Assembly: GCF_001642955.1 (NCBI RefSeq)
Contig: NZ_LWSK01000061.1
Coordinates: 1 to 34,206, forward strand
Origin: Rubripirellula obstinata
GTDB lineage: Bacteria; Planctomycetota; Planctomycetia; Pirellulales; Pirellulaceae
Direction of reading: 5' to 3'
Length of the DNA: 34,206 nt
Below the pieces are notes generated by a model. The model was given only the letters and a program-made list of their open reading frames with translations, was not told the DNA's origin and did not search any database. Positions 8,822 to 17,724 of the stretch are shown here, piece by piece. Made by a program: the position numbers and the translations under genes. Numbering within the stretch: position 1 is the stretch's first letter; each line of letters starts with the position of its first letter.

Positions 8822-10804
8822 TTACCGGCGACGATTGTTCTTTTTGCGGCCTGCGACGCCGGCATCTTGCCACGGCGGTGGGCTTTGATAGACGCGGTCG
8901 TAGAACATTGCCAAAGATCGCAAGGCGTGGCCCTTGGGACCAATGCTCCAATCACGGTCGCGTTCTTCGTACATCGAATTGAGCAAGAATCGGACCGCTG
9001 ACAAAAGACGCGGGTTCTGCAACTGAGCGTTCGGCGTGACCGTTAACAACCATTCGACCATGTGACCGGTTGTTTGAATCTTACGGTCAAGGTCACCGTT
9101 GTCTTCACGTCCTTCAAACCAATCGGTGCTGAATGAACCATCGCGGTTTTGAAGTCGGTACACGTATTGCACAAAGTCTTCGGTGAATTTTTCGGCACGC
9201 TTCCATTGGCCTTCGATTGGCTTTCCCTCGAATCGTCGTTGACGAAGTGCATGTCCAAAACCCATCAAACGATGCGTTCCGCCACAGGCAGCCCCGACGA
9301 CCGGTTGCGAAAGCTCCTCGCGGATCAGCCGCTCGAAATCCCAAGACTCTCCATCGGCACTTAGCCATTGCTCGTCGGTATCGAGGTAGTGAGCAAGGGC
9401 GATCAGAATGAAGGTCAGTTCATTCCCTGATTTGCACGCCAACATTTCAGATTCGATAATGTCTTGCACGGCAAACTTGTAGTCGCCTGCATAAATCGGG
9501 TAGCTAGCGGGAACGCCACACAAAGAAAAGACGGCCAGCAATTGTCCATCGTGACCTTGCAGTCCTACTCCGCTTTTGACGACGAGTTGCCCGTTGTCTT
9601 CTTCAAAGAGACGTTGGCCCCGGCAAACATTGTTACCAGCGACCCAAGCGATGGTGCTGAAACTCCGTCGCCCGACAACCACTTTTGTATCGATGCCGTA
9701 GACCATCATCGCGTGCATCATTCCCCAATTGCTACGACCGCTGGCAATCTCCATGTCAGAGTAATAGGCTCGCAAACAACGATGCATCTTGCTACGCATT
9801 TGATACGAACTACGCGTCAACTTAACCGGTTGCTTGGGAAAACCTGCGTAATCAAATTCAACCGACGGATCGGCTTCAGGACCGGCGCTACCGAGCGACT
9901 GTTGACGATCTGAATCGTCAATTCGGACCTCCGTTTCACTCTGATCGAATTCTTGGCGGTTGTTGAACTCGGCCGCGGGTTCTGAATCGGCCGCTTCGTT
10001 ATCAGTTGAGTCCAGCGATCTTAGAGGCTTGCTATTTTCGATTCGCAGCGGACGCAGGCTCGGCGTCGTATCTGTGCTTTCGATGCCAACGTCAGTCAGT
10101 GGCATCGGTGTTTCAGTATCGGCTGGCGATTGGATTCTTCGACGTGTACTTTGTCGCGCACTTTGCCGGGTGCTTTGCCGAGTACTTGGACGGTTCAGAT
10201 CCCCGACGCTCGCTGATGGGCTGGCGGGCTTTGCGTGAACCCGCGAAGAAGACCTTCGCGAGATCCAGCGATCGTCTTCGCCTCGCAGTCGGTCATTCCC
10301 ACCAAGCGAAGGCGGTTCGATTCGGCCTAGCGACGGTGGATCCAAATTACTGACCGGCGGCCGGGGCGGATCCATTTTGACAGAGCTGTCTTTTTCCGGG
10401 CCGACCAGCTTTTCCAACAACCACGGTCGTTTCGCAACTCGCAATCCTGTGTCAGCACTGTCGGAACCTGAACCTGCAACGTGATCACTGGTGTTAGTTG
10501 AATCGTAGTTTGATCCGGCATTGGTTGGCGCTTGCAACACCAATGACCCATCATCCTGGACCGCCGGCGATACCACCACGACCGTTTCCAGCGGCATCGT
10601 GTCTTGCGCCGCCGAGTCATCGACGAAGCCGACGCTAGATGCTGAAAACGTTAGAGTGCTGATTGCAATGGTTCGAAGACAATAGCTCGAATTTCGCAAA
10701 ATACTTGCTAGCAACGCTACGCGACATTCGGATGGGCATAATCGACCGGAATCAAATTTTGGAAACAACAAGTGCACGAAGGACTCCAGGTAGAAGCGGA
10801 CCAT
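8822..10804 (-). CDS. Secreted planctomycete protein of unknown function, toroid-like C-terminal domain
   Basis: I do not recognise a named family with certainty. The 660-residue product has a hydrophobic signal-like segment near residues 40-60 (LRTIAISTLTFSA). A long low-complexity Ser/Arg/Asp-rich region follows at about 70-310 and includes a short degenerate tandem repeat (RQSTRQSARQSTRRR). The C-terminal half (about 320-640) is helical and cysteine-containing, with spaced HRLMGFGHAL, QNRDGSFSTDWF and TTGHMVEWLL segments. These resemble the alpha/alpha-toroid of prenyltransferase/squalene-cyclase-like folds. The gene converges with DUF1501, with 24 bases between the coding ends. Export and a non-catalytic or carbohydrate/lipid-binding role are inference. 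Confidence 0.7.
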   Translation of the reverse strand: MVRFYLESFVHLLFPKFDSGRLCPSECRVALLASILRNSSYCLRTIAISTLTFSASSVGFVDDSAAQDTMPLETVVVVSPAVQDDGSLVLQAPTNAGSNYDSTNTSDHVAGSGSDSADTGLRVAKRPWLLEKLVGPEKDSSVKMDPPRPPVSNLDPPSLGRIEPPSLGGNDRLRGEDDRWISRRSSSRVHAKPASPSASVGDLNRPSTRQSTRQSARQSTRRRIQSPADTETPMPLTDVGIESTDTTPSLRPLRIENSKPLRSLDSTDNEAADSEPAAEFNNRQEFDQSETEVRIDDSDRQQSLGSAGPEADPSVEFDYAGFPKQPVKLTRSSYQMRSKMHRCLRAYYSDMEIASGRSNWGMMHAMMVYGIDTKVVVGRRSFSTIAWVAGNNVCRGQRLFEEDNGQLVVKSGVGLQGHDGQLLAVFSLCGVPASYPIYAGDYKFAVQDIIESEMLACKSGNELTFILIALAHYLDTDEQWLSADGESWDFERLIREELSQPVVGAACGGTHRLMGFGHALRQRRFEGKPIEGQWKRAEKFTEDFVQYVYRLQNRDGSFSTDWFEGREDNGDLDRKIQTTGHMVEWLLTVTPNAQLQNPRLLSAVRFLLNSMYEERDRDWSIGPKGHALRSLAMFYDRVYQSPPPWQDAGVAGRKKNNRRR

Positions 10805-10940
10805 AGGAGTGGTATCGGTCGGACTAAATTGAAAGTTGACCTAGAAAGAAGCTGTGAAACTTAGGAAGTGTCGCGAAATCACTTCCCGGTTTTTTCGTAG
10901 CTGGGCCCGCCAGGGTTCAGTCCATCGGTAGCTGCACCCG

Positions 10941-11315
10941 ACGCCGTGAAGGGGTCTAAATTGTTTAACCGCGTGGGCATCGCTCCGCGCTGTGGGGCCA
11001 GCACGACGCGCAGGGCGATGCCTGGCCTGATGAAAATCATTGCAACGCAGCAAATTGGGCAAGCTGCACCATGGCAGGCAACACAAACTGCAGCGCTGTG
11101 AAGCATTGTGGCAACGGCACATTTTCCTGATCGCCAGCATGTAGGCCGTAGCGAGCCATAGCGAGTTACGGCAATTTGCGCAACGCCGTAACTCGCTTTG
11201 GCTCGCTACGGCCTACTTTCAAGGATCGTGACAAGCTGACAACGACACATGTTCATCAGCCCAGGCGATGCCCAAGCGGCTTAACGAACTAATCCGTGTT
11301 TTCTTCACGGCGTTG
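10941..11315. mobile_element. Diverged MITE copy, inverted, with internal expansion
   Basis: The left end (ACGCCGTGAAGG, then CTAAATTGTTTAACCGCG) matches the inverse of the right arm of the 3860-4015 MITE. The right end (GGCGATGCCC ... CTTCACGGCG) matches the inverse of its left arm. About 245 bases of extra sequence, including the palindrome at 11141-11216, separate the halves. Possible decayed target duplications, AGCTGCACCCG at 10930-10940 and AGCTGTACTCG at 11316-11326, agree at 9 of 11 positions. Confidence 0.6.
11141..11216. repeat. 76-bp near-perfect palindrome beginning GTAG
   Basis: Two 32-base arms (11141-11172 and 11185-11216) match as inverted repeats at 31 of 32 positions, with a 12-base spacer. 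The sequence starts GTAGGCCGTAGCGAGCC and ends with its inverse. This is a third GTAG/CTAC-bounded palindrome family in the window, nested inside the diverged MITE. Confidence 0.75.
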
Positions 11316-11435
11316 AGCTGTACTCGACTGAACTCGACTGAACCCTGGCGGGCCCAGCTACCAAAGATTTCGCCATCGACGGAACTTGTTTCAGGACAGT
11401 TCCTCAGCGATCACAAATTCGTGAAAGCCAAAACT

Positions 11436-12464
11436 TTACAGGTCAAAATCGTCCAAGGAATCGATCAAATGATCGAGATCGTCCTTGGGTTCTGCCTTCA
11501 AATCGGCTTGTCTTTTCGCCAGTTGATCATCAATGCCAACGGCTTCTCTTCCAGAGAGTAATAACTGTTCATCGCGTTCGCGGGCCGCAGTGGCGATCGG
11601 ATCCCCATCGGTGGCAGGGGCTCCGAACAGCAATGACAAATCAATCTTGAACCCCTCTTCGCCTTCGACGTGAGCGCCAGCGATTGCGGGTGCTTTGTGT
11701 TGAGGAAAGATGATCGCGTTTTCAGGACACACTCGACTGCATGCCGGGCAACCTTTGCGGCAATTGTCGGGCTGTTCGACCAGAATGTTTTCGCCGTAGT
11801 CGAGTCCGTAGACGCCAAACAAACAGAAATCAACGCACTCCATGCAGTTTGTACATCGATCAAAATCAATCACCGGATACCAGCGACGCGAAGTCTTCTC
11901 ATCGACTTGGACTAGTTTCCCGCCAACGATCGGCAGTTCGTGATCAGAATTAACACCGCGTTCAATCGAAGGCGGAATCTCTTGCCCGGCGATCCGACGA
12001 ATCTCGCTGACAAACAAATCAGAATTCTCACCCAACTTTAAATCTAGACCATAGATATTGCGGTCCGGTCGTGGGTTGATATCCGTGACTCGATCGACGG
12101 GTTCGGATGATTCATCGGTTGCTGATTCGACATCACCATCTTCGTCATCTTCCGAATCATCATCGGCCGCCAATTCAACGTCACCGACTTGCCCCCCGAT
12201 ACCGTTACGGTCTAGCACCCAGTGCGCGGCACGAGCGTAGATCCACGACACTAAAACAATGTCGCCCGTGATCGCTTTTAGGCTGGCGAACGACTCGCTT
12301 GATTTGGGCAGGTCGTATAGATGGGGTATGACCAGTACTTCCACGCCTTCGATCTTCGCCGACGCATCCGCGATCGCCTGTTCGAGTTTGCGTTTCTGCG
12401 GATTTCTAGATTGGCCGCGAGAAACGACGACGGTCAACGTTGAAGGTTTAGCCGCAATAATCAT
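11436..12464 (-). CDS. Two-[4Fe-4S] ferredoxin-domain protein downstream of purL
   Basis: A 342-residue protein with a dicluster ferredoxin domain in the middle: CTNCMECVDFC (CxxCxxCxxxC) and a second motif CRKGCPACSRVCP. It should carry two Fe-S clusters and pass electrons. The N-terminal about 90 residues form an alpha/beta domain that looks like a flavodoxin/CoA-ligase-like fold. It is followed by a very acidic linker (DDDSEDDEDGD). The C-terminal third is charged. The start was placed at 12464 because it lies four bases after the purL stop, whereas the longer frame overlaps purL. The partner enzyme is unknown. Confidence 0.8.
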   Translation of the reverse strand: MIIAAKPSTLTVVVSRGQSRNPQKRKLEQAIADASAKIEGVEVLVIPHLYDLPKSSESFASLKAITGDIVLVSWIYARAAHWVLDRNGIGGQVGDVELAADDDSEDDEDGDVESATDESSEPVDRVTDINPRPDRNIYGLDLKLGENSDLFVSEIRRIAGQEIPPSIERGVNSDHELPIVGGKLVQVDEKTSRRWYPVIDFDRCTNCMECVDFCLFGVYGLDYGENILVEQPDNCRKGCPACSRVCPENAIIFPQHKAPAIAGAHVEGEEGFKIDLSLLFGAPATDGDPIATAARERDEQLLLSGREAVGIDDQLAKRQADLKAEPKDDLDHLIDSLDDFDL

Positions 12465-12468
12465 GACG

Positions 12469-15411
12469 TTACCAATCCAATGGAGCGATCCAGGCCGATT
12501 TGACTTCGGCCACCGACGAATGAAGCACCGACTGGTCGCCAACTGTTATCGACAAATTGGGGCTGGATTCAATCGTCCCCAAACGCGTGACTTTCACTTT
12601 AGCCGCTGTCAGCAAAGCGGCAAATAAATCTGCGTTGTCTGGCGTGGTTTCGATCAGAAAACGTGTGTTGGATTCACTAAACAAAGCTTCAGTGGGCGAC
12701 AAGTCGTCACGACAAACCTCTGCCAGATCCAACTTCATCCCCAAACCGCCCGCCATCGCCATTTCGACCGCCGCCGCAACCAGTCCGCCTTCGCTGAGGT
12801 CGTGACAGGATCGGACTAAGCTCTTCTGCATCGCATCATGGACCGCTGCAAAGGTGACCTTCGCCTGAATCGCATCGACCTTGGGCACTTCGCCGCCCTT
12901 CAAATCGCGAACCAGGCTGAAATGAGATCCACCGAGTTCGGCGTGAGTTTCACCGACCAGGAAGACAACATTGCCAGCTTCCTTGGCGTCCATCGTCACT
13001 GATTTGGAAACATCATCGATTTGTCCCATCGCGCTGATCAGCAAGCTGGGCGGAATCGAAATCGTTTCCTTGTTGCCATCGTCATCGAAGAAACTGAATT
13101 CGTTGTTCAGCGAATCTTTCCCGCTGACAAACGGTGTGCCCAGCGTGATCGCCATGTCTTGGCAAGCGATCGCGGCGCGGACCAGCGATCCCAGTGTTTC
13201 AGCCCGGTCGGTGTATCCCCAACAAAAGTTATCCAGGATCGCAATGCGGCTTGGATCGGCACCGACGGCAACTGCGTTACGCATCGCTTCGTCAATCGCT
13301 GACGCTGCCATGTGATAGGTGTCGAAATCGCCGTAGTGCGGATTCATGCCACACGACAGCACCAAACCACGTCTGGAATCGATCCGTGGTCGGACGACGG
13401 CTGCATCGCCGGGGCCGTCGCATTGGGGACCGACCAGCGGCTTGACCACGCTGCCGCCTTGGACTTCGTGGTCGTATTGGCGAATGACCCAATGCTTGCT
13501 GGCGACATTTAAACTGCTCATCACCTGCAACAGCGTTTGGTGATGATCGTCGGCCGACATCGCGGGAATTTCGATCGGGTCAAACGTGGGCACATCGTAA
13601 TTGGCATCGCGAATGATCGGTGGGCGACCGTCGTGCAAAAACTGCATCGACACATCGCCGACGGTTTCGCCGTGGTAGGTCAACAACAATCGGCCGGTGG
13701 GCGTGAACTTGCCCAACACCGCGGCCTCGACGCCTTCGCTTTCGCACAGCAGACGAAATTCGTCCCATGATTCCTGCGGTACCGAAAACACCATTCGTTC
13801 TTGAGCTTCCGAGATCCAGATTTCGGTGTACGTCAGCCCGTCATACTTAAGCGGAGCCTTGTCCAGCCAAACCTCGGCCCCCAGCTCTTCGCCCATTTCA
13901 CCGACCGCGCTGCTGAACCCGCCCGCACCGCAATCGGTCACGGCGGTAAACAGACCACGATCGCGTGCTTGGATCAGAACATCCAAGACCATCTTTTCAG
14001 TGATCGCGTTACCGATCTGAACTGCGCCGCCGGAAAGTGATTCTGATTCGCTGGTCAGTTCCGCAGAACTAAACGTCGCACCGTGGATCCCATCGCGTCC
14101 GGTTCGCCCACCGATCGCCACGATCAGGTCGTCGGGCATGACTTCTTTGTTTTCCATGCCAACAGGAATGATGCCAGCGTTGCCGCAGTACACCAGCGGA
14201 TTGCCCAGGTACCGTTTGTCAAAATAGACCGCGCCGTTGACCGTCGGGATGCCCATTCGATTGCCGTAATCGCGGACACCTGACACGACACCCTTGATCA
14301 CTCGCCGTGGATGCAGCACGCCCGGCGGCAATTCGTCTGGCTTGATGTCCGGTGGTGCAAAGCAAAACACGTCGGTATTGCAAATCGGTTTGGCACCCAT
14401 CCCGGTGCCCATCGGGTCGCGAATGACTCCGCCGATGCCGGTGTTGGCACCGCCGTAGGGTTCCAGAGCAGATGGGTGGTTGTGAGTTTCGACTTTGAAA
14501 CAGACGTGGAAGTCATCATCAAATTTGACAATGCCCGCGTTGTCTTTGAACACGCTGACGCACCAGTCATCGTCGCCTAGATTTTTGCGGATCGTTTGAG
14601 TGGCTGCAAAGATGGTTTCTTTGAGCATGTTTTCGTATTGGCGTTCATCGCCGAACGGAGTTCCATCGGATTGGGGTCCGCGGTAATGGATCCGTCCCGC
14701 CAACGTTTTGTGGCTGCAGTGTTCGGACCAGGTTTGCGCGATGGATTCCAGTTCGATGTCAGTCGGGTCACGACCGAGTGACTGGAAGTGGTTACGAATC
14801 GTCTGCATTTCGACCAGCGTTAAATACAGTTGTCCTTCGCGCGACAGTGTTTCCAATTCGGTATCGGTCAGCGAGCGAATCGGAATCGTGATCAGTTTGA
14901 ATTCGTAAGACGAACCGATATCGAGTTCATCCATTTCCAAAGGACCGACCACGACTTGTTCGATCGCGTCGTTGGAAAGGGCTCGCCGACAAATCGTTTG
15001 CAGCGAAGTGTCATCCATTTCGCCGAGCCAATACTTTCTCATCGAACGAACGGCGGTGACATCAAAACCGGCATCGCGAGCCGCGCTCAGCGTACTCGAC
15101 GCCACCGGATCCATGACGCCGGGTTTGGGCATCACGTTGACCATGATCGTTTCGGATCCGGGTGCTTCGTTGAGCGTGTCTTGTCCGGCGATCGCGACGA
15201 CGGGCGTTTCGGTAACGCTGTCGGACAATAGTGTGGTCGCCAAACGCGTGGCTTCGTCAAACGCAAATTCGCCTTGCACCAAAAACGATCGCGAAAACGA
15301 GACGGCGACATCATCGCCCAATCCCAATTCGTGAATCTCTTCGGTCGTCCGAACGGCTTCGCGGTCGGCTTGACCTTCGGCCGGGTAAATATCGATTTGC
15401 CAAAGTGGCAT
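12469..15411 (-). CDS. purL: Phosphoribosylformylglycinamidine synthase, PurS-PurL fusion
   Basis: ATP-dependent FGAM synthase of purine biosynthesis (FGAR + ATP + NH3/Gln to FGAM), 980 residues. The first about 165 residues hold two PurS-like domains. The second ([12 protein letters not shown]..., about 95-165) shows the PurS signature best. The PurL synthetase core follows: ETHNHPSA near residue 309, [28 protein letters not shown], and HDLSEGG near 865. There is no C-terminal glutaminase, so a separate PurQ elsewhere must supply ammonia. The length lies between small PurL (about 740) and the eukaryote-like large form (about 1290). It is the first gene of a pair with the ferredoxin protein. 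The start at 15411 fits the conserved [12 protein letters not shown] beginning. Confidence 0.95.
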   Translation of the reverse strand: MPLWQIDIYPAEGQADREAVRTTEEIHELGLGDDVAVSFSRSFLVQGEFAFDEATRLATTLLSDSVTETPVVAIAGQDTLNEAPGSETIMVNVMPKPGVMDPVASSTLSAARDAGFDVTAVRSMRKYWLGEMDDTSLQTICRRALSNDAIEQVVVGPLEMDELDIGSSYEFKLITIPIRSLTDTELETLSREGQLYLTLVEMQTIRNHFQSLGRDPTDIELESIAQTWSEHCSHKTLAGRIHYRGPQSDGTPFGDERQYENMLKETIFAATQTIRKNLGDDDWCVSVFKDNAGIVKFDDDFHVCFKVETHNHPSALEPYGGANTGIGGVIRDPMGTGMGAKPICNTDVFCFAPPDIKPDELPPGVLHPRRVIKGVVSGVRDYGNRMGIPTVNGAVYFDKRYLGNPLVYCGNAGIIPVGMENKEVMPDDLIVAIGGRTGRDGIHGATFSSAELTSESESLSGGAVQIGNAITEKMVLDVLIQARDRGLFTAVTDCGAGGFSSAVGEMGEELGAEVWLDKAPLKYDGLTYTEIWISEAQERMVFSVPQESWDEFRLLCESEGVEAAVLGKFTPTGRLLLTYHGETVGDVSMQFLHDGRPPIIRDANYDVPTFDPIEIPAMSADDHHQTLLQVMSSLNVASKHWVIRQYDHEVQGGSVVKPLVGPQCDGPGDAAVVRPRIDSRRGLVLSCGMNPHYGDFDTYHMAASAIDEAMRNAVAVGADPSRIAILDNFCWGYTDRAETLGSLVRAAIACQDMAITLGTPFVSGKDSLNNEFSFFDDDGNKETISIPPSLLISAMGQIDDVSKSVTMDAKEAGNVVFLVGETHAELGGSHFSLVRDLKGGEVPKVDAIQAKVTFAAVHDAMQKSLVRSCHDLSEGGLVAAAVEMAMAGGLGMKLDLAEVCRDDLSPTEALFSESNTRFLIETTPDNADLFAALLTAAKVKVTRLGTIESSPNLSITVGDQSVLHSSVAEVKSAWIAPLDW

Positions 15412-15492
15412 GGTTTAACCTTAGTTGTGTTCAGTTTTAAGTTTTCGATTCAGTCCCGGAGGGCCGGTAGCACGGTGCCGGGCGTGTCACGA

Positions 15493-15604
15493 CCTGTCGG
15501 TTTAATCGACATCTCAGCGGTAATGGTGAGCCGCTGGCCGTAAGGCCTCCGTCAGTGGGTAAGCCCGGCCGCTCACGCGTCCAAGGCTAAATTTAATCGA
15601 CAGG
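15493..15604. repeat. Intergenic inverted-repeat block
   Basis: CCTGTCGGTTTAA at 15493 is mirrored by TTTAATCGACAGG ending at 15604. Inside, GTGAGCCGCTGGCC and GGCCGCTCAC form a second imperfect dyad. It looks like a non-coding dispersed repeat. The 15412-15800 stretch has no credible gene. Confidence 0.5.
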
Positions 15605-15804
15605 CCGGTCGGTCAGCACAGGGAACAATGTATCAATCAACCCTCTCTGCCGCGAGCGATCGGCAGAGACAACCAAGAGGGCACACATCCGGGTGCTACC
15701 GAACAATTCCACTTACTTTAGCCCCGGATGGGCCGTCAGCACGTTGCCGAGGGTCTTGACCCACGTAGCCAAACGCAACCAAAATCGAAGCCCCGGCAGG
15801 CAAC

Positions 15805-16029
15805 CGAGCACGGGGACAGGGCACACGCGGGCGGCGAGAAGACGAGAGGGAGTTACGGCAGCGGTTGTAGGCCGGACGAGCACGGGGACAGGGCACGAGG
15901 AGAAAGCCGAGCACGGACCGAGCACGGGGACAGGGCATGTTCATGATCAATCGGTCTCGCCGAGAACGGGGACAGGGCACAAGCGAGAACGGCGAGAGAA
16001 CGAGAACGACCGAGAACAGGGACAGTGCA
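15805..16029 (+). repeat. Five direct copies of a CGAGCACGGGGACAGGGCAC motif
   Basis: Copies begin at about 15805, 15877, 15919, 15961 and 16011. The first three start CGAGCACGG, the fourth CGAGAACGG, and the fifth is degenerate (AGGGACAGTGCA). Spacing is irregular (72, 42, 42 and 50 bases). They lie just beyond the 3' end of the Y1 transposase gene, and an inverted copy lies upstream of it at 17483-17500. The same core forms both arms of the 80-bp elements further right. Together this is a REPtron-like arrangement. Confidence 0.75.
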
Positions 16030-16229
16030 TGTGTATGATGGTGTATGACCGGTCGCTCCCGCCTGGAAACCTAATTCTAGGCTCGGCTGGGGTGCTTGGT
16101 GGTTGATGACTCGTTTGAGCGATGAATCAACCGAGAGTTGACGCAGAAACGGACGCTTCGGCGCGCAGCATACGGTGGGGCGAAACGTTGGGTCGCCGCT
16201 GAGGGAGAAAGAAGAGACGATGCGGTCGG

Positions 16230-17297
16230 TTAGTCTGCTGTTGGCATTAACCTGCGCACTCGGCGGTGAACTCGGAAACGCTGATGCTTGCGATGGCTGC
16301 GCATCGAGTCGATTGAATCGGGATTTCCGGCCACGTGATGAAACAGCCTGCCAAACCTGCTCACCAATTCGCACCAATTCTCCGGCGCGATCCCCAAACG
16401 CTTAATCACCGGTGGAAGATCGGTCGGCGTCTTGCCTCGCTTGCTTCGGTGACTCTGACGGGCTGTCCAGTCGAGCAGTTCGACATAGTCAAGCAACGAC
16501 ATTGATAGGAATCCTTTCTCACTGCATCGTTTCCCCTCAGCGCTGACGCATGGTCCGGTAGGATCCGACTTTTCATCGATAGACAACGGACTCAAAAAGG
16601 CAGCGGGGTCACGCTGAAAGGACTTCGGTTCGGGGCGTTCAGCTTGGTTTTGCAACCGCATCGCATCAATGCGGAGTTTGGCCGAAGTATGCTCACTCGA
16701 TTCGATCGTCTGACAGATCTCCGCTCGGATGGGGTTCAAATCCACGTAGGCACTGCAAGCGATGATCGAAGCTTCGTCAATCAACCGAATGGCTTTGTAG
16801 CGTTCTTCAAAGAAACGTCCGGTTGCCTGATCTTCGCGGTTACTTCGCATTGCAATTCGCTGGCACAGAAGCCGCATCCACCACGAAACATCGGCCAAAC
16901 GCTCTCGCATCTGCGCTAGCTTGAGCGGGCAATTTCGGATCAGGTTCAGTTCCGCCTCGCTGGGTGCCATCGGCTTGCCTTGCTTGTCGGTTCGGTGCGG
17001 ACAGATCATCAGCCAGCGGCGAGCGACTTCGGTATCGGACCAAGTTCTGACCACGTCGGGCCGATTGCGGAGGATCAAATGAAAATGATTATTGAGCACC
17101 GCGAAGGTCAATAAATCGATACCGAAGTGGGCGGCGAAGTGTTCGAGCCATTCTTCGATCCAGACTTTACGGTGATCGAAATTCTTACCGGTCAGAGGGT
17201 CCTGACCAAAGAGGAAGCACCGTCGAACGGTACGGTTGTAAACATGAACGACATTAATTTCCGATGAGTCAATTACCTCACATCGAGCTTTTCGCAT
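16230..17297 (-). CDS. REP-associated Y1 (HUH) transposase, IS200-like superfamily
   Basis: Single-strand DNA transposase of the REP-associated tyrosine transposase type, 355 residues. The HUH metal-binding motif is H71-F72-H73 (NNHFHLIL). The catalytic tyrosine is probably Y184 in SAYVDLNPIRAEI. Another typical segment is SWWMRLLCQRIAMRSNRED before it, and a C-terminal family segment MSLLDYVELLDWTARQ. The start at 17297 gives the usual short basic beginning followed by VIDSSEINVVHVYNR; the open frame extends to 17336. The gene is bracketed by GGGGACAGGGCAC repeats, which are its likely substrates, although this pairing is inferred from position. No terminal IS ends were found, so it is probably a domesticated or REP-propagating enzyme. 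Confidence 0.85.
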   Translation of the reverse strand: MRKARCEVIDSSEINVVHVYNRTVRRCFLFGQDPLTGKNFDHRKVWIEEWLEHFAAHFGIDLLTFAVLNNHFHLILRNRPDVVRTWSDTEVARRWLMICPHRTDKQGKPMAPSEAELNLIRNCPLKLAQMRERLADVSWWMRLLCQRIAMRSNREDQATGRFFEERYKAIRLIDEASIIACSAYVDLNPIRAEICQTIESSEHTSAKLRIDAMRLQNQAERPEPKSFQRDPAAFLSPLSIDEKSDPTGPCVSAEGKRCSEKGFLSMSLLDYVELLDWTARQSHRSKRGKTPTDLPPVIKRLGIAPENWCELVSRFGRLFHHVAGNPDSIDSMRSHRKHQRFRVHRRVRRLMPTAD

Positions 17298-17457
17298 CAC
17301 GCTAATCCTGATCAGAGGGATCGAACGCATTTGCATCAGGTGGCAATTCGTTCAGTTGGGGTGAGGTTAGCGAGAATGCGACCAGGCTGTCAAATTTTTT
17401 GCAAGCATGCCTCCGTTAGTAACGCAAAACAGGGAAAAACCGTGATCACATTTGCTA

Positions 17458-17724
17458 TCAATTTCCGCAACGATTCGCGCGAGTGCCCTGTCCCCGTTCG
17501 GCTTGGTGTTCGTCAATCGTCACTGGCTTGATTTTGCTCGCCATCAAGCGAGCGCAGCGCTTCGCATCGTTCTCGTTGTCGAGGAAGTCGGCAACGAGTT
17601 CAAATGCTACGGCCATCGGATTCCAGTCGGATACGGTTAACATCACTTCGCCGCGACAGATGTTTTTCCATTTGATTTCTGTCGGCTTCGCGAATCCGGT
17701 GCAGGGTTTTGTTATTCGCCGCAC
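17458..17724 (-). pseudogene. Small protein truncated at a GGGGACAGGGCAC repeat
   Basis: An 88-codon frame follows and overlaps the glycohydrolase stop, starting at a GTG inside that gene. Its middle (VMLTVSDWNPMAVAFELVAD and NENDAKRCARLMASKIKP) has the composition of a real protein. The last residues (ERGQGTRANRC) are read from the REP motif at 17483-17500, so the original C-terminus appears lost. I do not recognise the family. The start is uncertain; M at 17643 is another option. Confidence 0.4.
17483..17500 (-). repeat. Inverted GGGGACAGGGCAC copy upstream of the Y1 transposase
   Basis: Reads GTGCCCTGTCCCCGTTCG on the plus strand, which is opposite in orientation to the five copies at 15805-16029. 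It also supplies the 3' end of the broken frame 17458-17724. The rest of the 17298-17457 gap shows no feature. Confidence 0.75.

Larger units (their letters stand above)
10897..11361. repeat. GTAG-type REP arms split by a nested insertion
   Basis: Left arm 10897-10922 (GTAGCTGGGCCCGCCAGG...) and right arm 11336-11361 are inverse copies of each other. They belong to the same family as 4113-4182, but here the arms are 413 bases apart because other repeats lie between them. No gene is seen in the 631-base gap 10805-11435. Confidence 0.7.

Noticed and set aside
12557-15334. Many plus-strand open frames opposite purL
   Set aside because: They are antisense shadows of a clear, full-length PurL; none has family motifs or ribosome sites.
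15805-16029. Short CRISPR array
   Set aside because: The repeats are about 20 bases, spacing is irregular (42-72), copies degenerate in the core, and no cas gene is near. The motif also occurs inverted and as hairpin arms elsewhere.
15693-16106. A 137-codon plus-strand frame and a minus-strand frame of 174 codons over the repeat array
   Set aside because: Their sequences are mostly translations of the repeated GGGGACAGGGCAC motif and low-complexity Arg/Gly/Ser text, with no conserved features.
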